DNA of 64,000 nucleotides from Bdellovibrionales bacterium CG10_big_fil_rev_8_21_14_0_10_45_34 (GTDB taxonomy: Bacteria; Bdellovibrionota; Bdellovibrionia; Bdellovibrionales; 1-14-0-10-45-34), in the NCBI GenBank assembly GCA_002778785.1, contig PEZS01000016.1:241106-305105 (forward strand). The letters are read 5' to 3'. Below the pieces are notes generated by a model that worked only from the letters and a program-made list of their open reading frames with translations, made no database searches and was not told the origin of the DNA. Of this stretch, positions 37,166-43,529 are shown one piece after another; position 1 is the first letter of the stretch; every line of letters starts with the position of its first letter. A program made the translations under genes and the position numbers.

Positions 37166-38121
37166 AAATTCTTCTTGTGTAGATTGTGGTAGGCCTCAAT
37201 CACACGCACGGTTTGGGTCTTTGACCTCATGACGATAGAATGCGTCCTCGCCTTGGACCCAGCATCGAACCGAACCCCCCTGATAAGAGGTCCATCCGTC
37301 ACTCCGGTCGCAACAAACATCACTGAACCTGTCGCTAATTCTTCTAACGTGAATACTTTATCGGGGTCGGAAACTCCCATTTTTAAAGCTCTTTGTCGCT
37401 CTTGATCGTTACGAAATTTTAATCTTCCTTGAAAGTCACCGCCTAAGCATTTGAGCGCTGCTGCGGAGATTACTCCTTCGGGTGCGCCCCCAACTCCAAG
37501 TAGAAGATCTATTCCAGTCTCGCCCCAAGCAGTTGCGATCGCGGCAGAAACATCTCCATCGCCTATTAGTCGTATGCGAGCCCCCAGCTTACGAACCTTT
37601 ACGATTAAATCTTCGTGCCGTGGTCGATCAAGAATCATAACGGTCACTTCATTGACGGCTTTATTTAAACACTGAGCGACTGTTTCAATCGTCTCTTCGA
37701 GAGGCGCATCAAGACTCACTCTTCCTCTGCACTGCGGGCCTACGGCAATCTTGTCCATATAGGTATCTGGCGCATGTAAAAAACCACCCTGCTCTGCGCA
37801 GGCGATTACGGCAGTCGCACCAAAGCCGCCGTTTGCAGTGATTGTCGTACCCTCTAAGGGGTCTAATGCGATGTCAATCTTTGGAACGTCCTGCGTTCGC
37901 CTACCAACTTTCTCGCCAATGAAAAGCATAGGAGCTTCGTCTCTCTCTCCCTCTCCGATAACGACGGTTCCATCGATTTGCACCGAATCAAAGGCTTTCC
38001 TCATAGCATCCACTGCGGCCTGATCGGCGGCCTTTTCGTCTCCGCGACCCACAAACTCAGCGGCAGCTAAAGCAGCTGCCTCTGTGATTCTCACAAACTC
38101 CAATGCTAAGTTTCGATCCAT
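37162..38121 (-). CDS. glpX: Class II fructose-1,6-bisphosphatase
   Basis: This 319-residue enzyme hydrolyses fructose-1,6-bisphosphate in gluconeogenesis. Its metal-binding motifs are GEGERDEAPML (about 57-67) and DIALDPLEGTT (about 83-93), followed by LLLGVGGAPEGVISAAAL, the class II (GlpX) signature. The length is normal. It is followed by a 4-nt overlapping zinc-ribbon gene and preceded 9 bp away by a PilZ-domain gene on the same strand. Confidence 0.93.
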   Translation of the reverse strand: MDRNLALEFVRITEAAALAAAEFVGRGDEKAADQAAVDAMRKAFDSVQIDGTVVIGEGERDEAPMLFIGEKVGRRTQDVPKIDIALDPLEGTTITANGGFGATAVIACAEQGGFLHAPDTYMDKIAVGPQCRGRVSLDAPLEETIETVAQCLNKAVNEVTVMILDRPRHEDLIVKVRKLGARIRLIGDGDVSAAIATAWGETGIDLLLGVGGAPEGVISAAALKCLGGDFQGRLKFRNDQERQRALKMGVSDPDKVFTLEELATGSVMFVATGVTDGPLIRGVRFDAGSKARTHSIVMRSKTQTVRVIEAYHNLHKKNF

Positions 38122-38130
38122 AAATTCTCC

Positions 38131-38859
38131 TCAGGCTTTTAAAGAACTATCGTGGCACTTTAGTGTTTCAACAAGTAAGCTGATGATCTCTCTTTCATCG
38201 GGAATCTGCTCCAGCAATTCTATCACTCTCCTAACAAAGCTTGCTTCTGGCATCGTAGACCCTCGCGTCTCGACGGTTACATAGTGAGTGTAATCTTCCG
38301 TGGCTCGTGTCAAGTCTGCGCGGCTTGTTGCTAGCGTCAATTTCGCATTTTCGAAATTCAATGTTCCATAATCGAACTCAACCACGAACCTTCTAATCGC
38401 TTTGTCTTGTAGCCAAACAAACACGTTGGTATCGCCAGGTCCGTGAAACCAGTGTGTAAAATCTTGCTCCGGAGCATAAAACTGAGGGCTCACAAAACGA
38501 GTCTGTAAGCCTCGGCTCCTCATTTCGAAATAACAAGAAAGCAACTTGTGTGCTTCAGCACCTAACTGTGTAAATTCGAAGGCGATGGCATCTTCTGTCG
38601 TGCGAACAACCCTGCCCTCGAACTCGCCCAATCCGAGACCGAGAAACTCAAGGCCAAATTTGATAGGCCTACCATCTCGCCTTACAATCTCGGAGTGAAT
38701 GGCCGCCACCCGCCGGATGCAAAGTCCCTTAAGACTGATGTCTAGAATGGGAGTCGGACCCAATCCTTCGAATAGAAAACTCACATCGGCAAGCCTGTCA
38801 GTTTCTTCTGGGTTCGCTGGCAAATAAATTCTCGGAAACCGCCTTTTTTCTTTAGACAT
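38131..38859 (-). CDS. PilZ-domain protein (putative c-di-GMP receptor)
   Basis: A 242-residue protein starting MSKEKRRFPRIYLPA: RRFPR fits the PilZ RxxxR c-di-GMP motif, and DISLKGLCIRR fits the D-x-S-x-x-G element. The C-terminal 130 residues are of unknown fold. It lies 9 bp upstream of glpX, so c-di-GMP might influence co-expressed functions, but nothing direct is shown. Together with the HD-GYP protein it gives two c-di-GMP-linked genes within 5 kb. Confidence 0.75.
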   Translation of the reverse strand: MSKEKRRFPRIYLPANPEETDRLADVSFLFEGLGPTPILDISLKGLCIRRVAAIHSEIVRRDGRPIKFGLEFLGLGLGEFEGRVVRTTEDAIAFEFTQLGAEAHKLLSCYFEMRSRGLQTRFVSPQFYAPEQDFTHWFHGPGDTNVFVWLQDKAIRRFVVEFDYGTLNFENAKLTLATSRADLTRATEDYTHYVTVETRGSTMPEASFVRRVIELLEQIPDEREIISLLVETLKCHDSSLKA

Positions 38860-39054
38860 GATTTAACCCACCTCAAATCGGTATTCCACTCCGGCCGAGT
38901 GAGGATGTCACCTTAATTTCATGCGAAGCGTTGAAAGCAAGTGTCGCTGTATTGGGCTGCTACTGGGTGCCAAGCAAGGCAAGGCATTGAAATCAAGCTA
39001 GGTTGTGTACTTGAAATCCCTGGGATAATCTATCAGTTCGGAGAAAACCCTTTT

Positions 39055-39627
39055 ATGAATCATCAGCTCTCGCGCTGGAAACGCTCTCTACCAAACTGGC
39101 TCACACTTTTTCGCGTGGTGCTTGTAGCGCCCATTATCGTTTTGCTACTAAGGGATCAGATTGTCACAAACTGGATATGTGCCGGGCTATTTATACTCGC
39201 CTCACTGACCGATTACATAGATGGTTATTTGGCCAGAAAAATGGACGTTGTTAGCAACTTCGGAAAACTCATGGATCCAGTTGCAGATAAAATTTTGGTC
39301 AGTGCGACGCTAGTAATGCTGATCCCCACCGGAAGACTTGAAGCAATTATGGTGGTTATTCTAATAAGTCGGGATGTTTTTATTGATGGTCTTCGTGCGC
39401 TCGCCGGGAGTCAGGGTATCATTATCAGTGCCGGCAAGATTGGAAAGTGGAAGACAGCCACACAAATGGTGGGTATTCCCGCTATTTTACTTCAAGATAT
39501 CGGTAGTCTACCGGTCAGCAAAATTGGCTACTGGGTGCTCTGGTTTAGTGTGGTATTGAGTATAGTTTCTGGCATCAAGTACTATCTGACCTATTTACGT
39601 AAGGCTCCCATCGACTTTATGAATTAG
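39055..39627 (+). CDS. pgsA: CDP-diacylglycerol-glycerol-3-phosphate phosphatidyltransferase
   Basis: This 190-residue membrane enzyme makes phosphatidylglycerolphosphate. The CDP-alcohol phosphotransferase motif is complete: DYIDGYLARK followed by GKLMDPVADKI, giving D-x2-D-G-x2-A-R-x8-G-x3-D-x3-D. The N-terminus LPNWLTLFRVVLV is typical of PgsA. The ATG at 39055 is preferred over the upstream open frame (to 38941) because the family starts there; GGAG lies 11 nt upstream. It is the last intact host gene before the element. Confidence 0.92.
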   Translation: MNHQLSRWKRSLPNWLTLFRVVLVAPIIVLLLRDQIVTNWICAGLFILASLTDYIDGYLARKMDVVSNFGKLMDPVADKILVSATLVMLIPTGRLEAIMVVILISRDVFIDGLRALAGSQGIIISAGKIGKWKTATQMVGIPAILLQDIGSLPVSKIGYWVLWFSVVLSIVSGIKYYLTYLRKAPIDFMN

Positions 39628-39748
39628 GTTGGGGGTCCGTGCAACACGGTGCCCCTCGAATGGGCTTTGAATAAGTGCCGAAGGAGTTGCCGCGCCTTAG
39701 CTCCGCGAGGGATCATGACCATGTGTGGGTAGCGCGAAAGAGAACAAG

Positions 39749-39778
39749 TTGACAGTTCTTACTCAAGGCAATTATGTT
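39749..39778 (+). promoter_or_regulatory. tRNA-Gly promoter
   Basis: TTGACA (39749-39754), an 18-bp spacer and TATGTT (39773-39778), then a C-rich discriminator. It lies 22 bp before the host tRNA 5' half. After insertion it should transcribe that half and probably the element's own tRNA-Gly 200 bp downstream. Confidence 0.7.
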
Positions 39779-39799
39779 CGGTCCTCACGCATACTATTT

Positions 39800-39839
39800 G
39801 CGGGTGTAGCTCAGTTGATAGAGCGTCGCCTTGCCAAGG
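39800..39839 (+). pseudogene. 5' half of the host tRNA-Gly(GCC), split by the element
   Basis: Acceptor strand GCGGGTG, D-arm (GCTC..GAGC), anticodon strand TCGCC (39826-39830) and loop TTGCCAA (39831-39837) are intact. After the shared core ending at 39839 the sequence leaves the tRNA: the anticodon stem does not close correctly, and no CACCCGC acceptor partner follows. The missing half is at 60557-60603. Confidence 0.9.
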
Positions 39840-39851
39840 AGACGGTCTATC
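39829..39851. other. attL: core plus left element arm
   Basis: Core CCTTGCCAAGG followed by element arm AGACGGTCTATC (39840-39851). Joined to the right-end arm GATAGACCGTCT it would form the 35-bp perfectly palindromic attP (17-bp arms around a central C). Confidence 0.85.
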
Positions 39852-39980
39852 AACTTTTGAGTAGTAGACTAATGGAGAGTTTGGTTAGAGATTTTATGAG
39901 TTTAGTGGATTGTTACTTTGAGAAAATCGGCATCTCAAAAAGCCAAAACTGGCTAAGTGGCAAAAGCTGCGCTTTTAAGC

Positions 39981-40056
39981 GCGGGAGTAGCTCAGTTGAT
40001 AGAGCGCTGCCTTGCCAAGGCAGAGGTCGCGGGTTTGAATCCCGTCTCCCGCTCCA
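39981..40056 (+). tRNA. tRNA-Gly(GCC) carried by the element
   Basis: A complete cloverleaf. Acceptor GCGGGAG/CTCCCGC, D-stem GCTC/GAGC, anticodon stem CTGCC/GGCAG, loop TTGCCAA with anticodon GCC at 40014-40016, T-stem GCGGG/CCCGT (one G-T wobble), discriminator T and encoded CCA. A T-rich run (40059-40071) follows. It differs from the split host tRNA in acceptor, anticodon and T stems, so it is not a duplicate of it. It has no strong promoter of its own that I can see. Confidence 0.95.
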
Positions 40057-40104
40057 ATTTTCTTTTTTTAAATTAGAAAGTTTGAGTTCTGAATCGAGGG
40101 TCGC

Positions 40105-40323
40105 ATGAACAGCGATCCGAAAGTTGTTCCCTTCTTCAAAGGGAAAGTAAATCCCAAATACGCAAATGTTTCTGATTCCCTGAAGTGGGCTATCCCTATG
40201 ATGGAAGCTCAAGACAGCCCTGAAGTTCAAGCTGGCCACAAAGCTTCGGAAGAGCGAGCCCGCGCAATGCGAGCCGAAAAAGAGCGGGCAAAACTCAAAG
40301 CCTCATTCAAAGTTATTTCTTAG
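40105..40323 (+). CDS. Small hypothetical protein downstream of the element tRNA
   Basis: A 72-residue, Ala/Lys/Glu-rich product with a C-terminal helix (KASEERARAMRAEKERAKLKASF). GAGGG lies upstream of the ATG. It starts 49 bp after the tRNA and overlaps the convergent integrase gene by 11 nt. The position next to the integrase is where excision-factor genes often lie, but the sequence shows no HTH and I cannot assign it. Confidence 0.4.
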   Translation: MNSDPKVVPFFKGKVNPKYANVSDSLKWAIPMMEAQDSPEVQAGHKASEERARAMRAEKERAKLKASFKVIS

Positions 40324-41611
40324 CAAAAGCCTTCAAAAACTGATTCGAGACTTGATTGATGTACTTTTCGGTCGTCCTGAATGAACTGTGCAAACAGCAC
40401 TTCTGCAGGAAGTATGGATTCCCCAAATACCAATCATGCAGATGGAGCGCACCGATGGTCGCATAGCTATGCTTCCATGCGTGAGGGTGCAGAAACTTGA
40501 AATCGCAATCTTTAGCAATCTGTCGCCACCACTTCATAACGGTGTCAGGATGGCAATCAAGCAAACGATCTTTCGGGGCAATGTTCTTTTTGAGGAAACG
40601 AGCGACATCCACCAATATCTTGGGTGACGGCTGAACCATTGGTAACTGGATTCGTTCGCCTGAAGTTGTCTTAGTTGCGTCCTCAAAAACGAGAGCACCT
40701 TTTTCCCCACGGCTCCAGCCAGAAACGATATTGTCCTTCAAATCAAAGTTCGGCACGTCGTCATCGGGGTGCAAACATTCCGCATTCAAGCCCAGTAAGT
40801 TCCCACGACGGAGGCCCGTGCAGACTCCGAAGAAAATCGCATAGGCTTTCTTTTTCATCTCCAGATTATCTTTGTAAGCCTTGTCGATGGCATCCTTGAT
40901 GTCATTCAACTCGTCCTCAGTGTAGGTCTCTTTCGTGCGGACACCTGTCACATCCTCACCACGGCGACGGGCTTGTTTCTTCTGTTCAAGGGTCATCTTG
41001 ATATCGAGAGTATAAAAGTCGTCTTGACCAATATAGCCCGAATCCAAAAGAAACCGCATATACTCATTAAACGGTGTCGTGATTGAGCTGTAGGTGTTGT
41101 GCGAATATTTCTTTCCGCTCAGGGTCTTGGCCATCATCACATGAGTGCGAGCTTTTGCTTTGAAGTTTTTAAAATCCTTCGGGTGATTGCATCCGTTGCC
41201 TAAGAAGAACGGCATCCAAAATCGCTTCATCCAACCTTTGTAGGCAAACGGAATACTGTGCGTACTTTTGAAGGCAACGAACTCATCCAGGTTGTCCTCA
41301 AAGTTGAACTCTTTGCTCTTGAGATCGAGCTTCTCTTGAATCTTGTATTTCGGCAGAGCGTATTTATCTTTAAGCTCTTCATACAAACGGTGCTTCAACG
41401 CTTGAAAATGATTATCCTGATTCGCTGCGGCCTTTTTCAATTTGTGAGCACGAAGATACTCATTGATCTGTTTTAAGGTGGGTTGAACTTTGGAGCTGAT
41501 TTGCACTTGCGCACCATTCGGAGGACGAATGGCGACACGCAGGGAATCAAACTTCTTCCCAGCTCGCCACATTGGATAAATACCCTGGATGGTACTTCTG
41601 CCTTTTGCCAT
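40313..41611 (-). CDS. Tyrosine recombinase (integrase) of the element
   Basis: This 432-residue integrase has an N-terminal arm-binding and core-binding region and a C-terminal catalytic domain. Arg I lies in TGLRRGNLLGL. The box II motif reads HPHAWKHSYAT, where the usual second Arg of H-x-x-R is Lys. The nucleophile is the Tyr in RTTEKYINQV. It starts MAKGRSTIQG with GGAG upstream. It is transcribed toward the left end, next to attL and the tRNA-Gly. It should recombine the palindromic attP with the tRNA-Gly anticodon stem-loop. Confidence 0.9.
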   Translation of the reverse strand: MAKGRSTIQGIYPMWRAGKKFDSLRVAIRPPNGAQVQISSKVQPTLKQINEYLRAHKLKKAAANQDNHFQALKHRLYEELKDKYALPKYKIQEKLDLKSKEFNFEDNLDEFVAFKSTHSIPFAYKGWMKRFWMPFFLGNGCNHPKDFKNFKAKARTHVMMAKTLSGKKYSHNTYSSITTPFNEYMRFLLDSGYIGQDDFYTLDIKMTLEQKKQARRRGEDVTGVRTKETYTEDELNDIKDAIDKAYKDNLEMKKKAYAIFFGVCTGLRRGNLLGLNAECLHPDDDVPNFDLKDNIVSGWSRGEKGALVFEDATKTTSGERIQLPMVQPSPKILVDVARFLKKNIAPKDRLLDCHPDTVMKWWRQIAKDCDFKFLHPHAWKHSYATIGALHLHDWYLGNPYFLQKCCLHSSFRTTEKYINQVSNQFLKAFAKK

Positions 41612-41698
41612 AAACTCCTTGGATAGTCCTTGTGCCGCGTTCCTTTCAAAAGATCAACGCTTATACGCACTTGGCTTATCGGGAATTGGCAGAAAAAC

Positions 41699-41720
41699 TT
41701 GAGTAGTAACGGTCTATCCA
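41699..41720. promoter_or_regulatory. Possible integrase arm-type site
   Basis: TTGAGTAGTA (41699-41708) directly followed by ACGGTCTATCCA (41709-41720). The first string recurs at 39857-39866. ACGGTCTATC recurs at the left end (39842-39851), and the 12-mer recurs as its complement at the right end (60543-60554). It lies upstream of the integrase gene. Confidence 0.5.
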
Positions 41721-41762
41721 GTTTCTTCTATCACTTGTAGGCTATCCCGTGATGCCTGGTCT

Positions 41763-41806
41763 GTATAAAAGTTGACTTTATTTTCAAAAAATGTCAGCAT
41801 TTATAC
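41763..41806. promoter_or_regulatory. Operator-like inverted repeat of the abiE operon
   Basis: GTATAAAAGTTGAC (41763-41776) and GTCAGCATTTATAC (41793-41806) form a 14-bp inverted repeat with 12 matches, ending 4 bp before the abiEi ATG. AbiEi antitoxins are known to autoregulate through inverted repeats in their promoters. Confidence 0.65.
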
Positions 41807-41810
41807 CATT

Positions 41811-42377
41811 ATGACGAAGCTACCAAAAGCCCTTCAGAAAGGGCCCTTTACCTATAAACAAGCCTTGGCCTCTGGACTCAACTTGAGATCGGTCCGGCAA
41901 CTTGTCGCTGAGGAGCAATGCTACACCGTTGCCAAAGGCGTCTATATGCCAACGAATGTAGAGTACAATGAAGAAAACCAATTCAGGGCGGCCACTCTCA
42001 TCGTGGGACAGCCTTCGGCCATTTGTTTAGTCTCTGCACTTTCGGTGTACGGACTTACCGATACCATTCCACGCAAAACATGGATCACAGTACCCGCAAC
42101 GAAGCGGACTCAAGTTTCAAGCCTTAAAGTTTTGCGACAGAGCGATCCTCAATGGGACATCGGGATTGAAAAGAAAAATGGCTACACGATAACTTCCGTT
42201 GAGCGCACCCTTGTTGAATCTTTCTGCTATAAAAATATGATTGGCAGCACCGTCCCTATCGAAGCCCTGCGAGAAGCCGTCAGAAAAAAACTAACGACTC
42301 CTTCTAAAATACTCGATATGGCAAAAAAAATGAAAGTCGTTCACCGAATACTTCCGTACTTAGAGGCAATGGCATGA
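41811..42377 (+). CDS. abiEi: AbiEi antitoxin (type IV toxin-antitoxin, abortive infection)
   Basis: A 188-residue protein with an N-terminal winged helix (FTYKQALASGLNLRSVRQLV, then VAKGVYMP) and a C-terminal antitoxin domain (SAICLVSALSVYGLTDTIPRKTWITVPA, SVERTLVESF), the order found in AbiEi. The ATG at 41811 matches the family N-terminus; a TTG further upstream would lie inside the operator. It overlaps the toxin gene by 4 nt. It represses its own promoter and neutralises AbiEii; both roles are family knowledge. Confidence 0.88.
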   Translation: MTKLPKALQKGPFTYKQALASGLNLRSVRQLVAEEQCYTVAKGVYMPTNVEYNEENQFRAATLIVGQPSAICLVSALSVYGLTDTIPRKTWITVPATKRTQVSSLKVLRQSDPQWDIGIEKKNGYTITSVERTLVESFCYKNMIGSTVPIEALREAVRKKLTTPSKILDMAKKMKVVHRILPYLEAMA

Positions 42378-43228
42378 GCAAGATGATTTCTCCTGAAAAA
42401 ATTCAACTGGAACTCAACAAACTCGCCAAAGCTTCAAAAACTCTTTCGGTGAATGACCTTCGCATGATTTTGGCCTTGGAGCGTGTGATCGCCCGCGTAG
42501 AGAATCACAAAAAACTCTCAAAGCATTTTGTTTTCAAGGGTGGGTTTGTTTTGCTTAAAACTGTCAATTCAGATCGCTTCACTCGTGATGTGGATGCGCT
42601 TGCCATCGGCCTTTCTCGCAAACAAGTCCCTGACCTTGTGGAAGATGCTTTGTCTCAAGATCTGCAGGATGGGCTTTGGTTCGGCGACGTCAAGACCAGC
42701 GATCTTGTAAATCAAGGGCCGTATGGCGGCTACACTTTCAACGCAGCTTTCACTATCGGCAAAGCCCCATCGGTTAAAGATCCAAAAATCAAAAAATTTT
42801 CCAGAATCCGTATTGACGTGGGATTTGGTGACGCGCTGGATTCGGTGCCAGAAAAACAATCCATGCCGTCTATTCTTGCGAGCGAAGAACCTGTCACTTG
42901 GTCGATCTATCCATTTGAGTTTATCTTTGCCGAAAAAATGGAAGCCTTGTTTTCTCGTGGCAGCAATAACTCCCGATCAAAAGACATCTACGATATGCAG
43001 CTCATCTTTGGAAAAATCAAAGACAAGAAATTGCTTCGCAAGGCCATTCAAAAAACTTTTGAAAACCGCAAGACTCCAATCCCTGAATCGTTCTGGGCAA
43101 CCGCCCAAGAGTTTGAATTGGCCGTTTTAAAAAAGGCCTGGGGTTCGGTTGAGCTATCAACTGGCGAAGAACCGTTCGATGATGTCTGGGAAAAGTTTTT
43201 GACGGTCTTGCGTTCTTTGGAGTCTTAA
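42374..43228 (+). CDS. abiEii: AbiEii nucleotidyltransferase toxin
   Basis: This 284-residue protein has the AbiEii motifs: HFVFKGGFVLLK (GG pair, about 53-64), RFTRDVDALAIG (metal-binding Asp pair), IRIDVGFGD, and IYPFEFIFAEKMEALFSRG with RSKDIYDMQLI. It blocks growth when unchecked, giving abortive infection. Coupled to abiEi by an ATGA overlap. It is only distantly like the chromosomal AbiEii-like protein at 7.2-8.0 kb. Confidence 0.9.
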   Translation: MSKMISPEKIQLELNKLAKASKTLSVNDLRMILALERVIARVENHKKLSKHFVFKGGFVLLKTVNSDRFTRDVDALAIGLSRKQVPDLVEDALSQDLQDGLWFGDVKTSDLVNQGPYGGYTFNAAFTIGKAPSVKDPKIKKFSRIRIDVGFGDALDSVPEKQSMPSILASEEPVTWSIYPFEFIFAEKMEALFSRGSNNSRSKDIYDMQLIFGKIKDKKLLRKAIQKTFENRKTPIPESFWATAQEFELAVLKKAWGSVELSTGEEPFDDVWEKFLTVLRSLES

Positions 43229-43529
43229 AAGGATTATTTCGGTCCTCGGCGCCGATTTTTTTTAATTCTCAAACTCACCGAGGTAAAATACGAATGCTGA
43301 TTTTTAATAATCCCATTTTCAATTTTTAATAAAACACCCGTTAAAGCGAGTCTCACAGAGCCGACCATGCGCACTTAAACGGCCTTGGCTCGCCCGTGGT
43401 CGCATTTTTGGAGGCCAATCCCTGCTTGGCACCACCTCAGGCAATGCCGTGGCTTTAAAACAAAAACATTAAATTATTAAAAATCACTATGCGCATCGGA
43501 AACTTCGCAACAGCGGTCACTTTTAAACA
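43229..43529. other. Intergenic region with three TTTTTAATAA motifs
   Basis: This region between convergent abiEii and the zeta-like gene holds TTTTTAATAA at 43301-43310 and 43323-43332 and its complement at 43474-43483. The same motif recurs at 53.9-55.3 kb. No gene or clear terminator found. Confidence 0.5.

Noticed and set aside
40010-40020. The core sequence inside the element tRNA as a second element end
   Set aside because: This tRNA is complete on both sides of the core, and its flanks lack the palindromic arms, so it is not a junction. It could still be a potential target.
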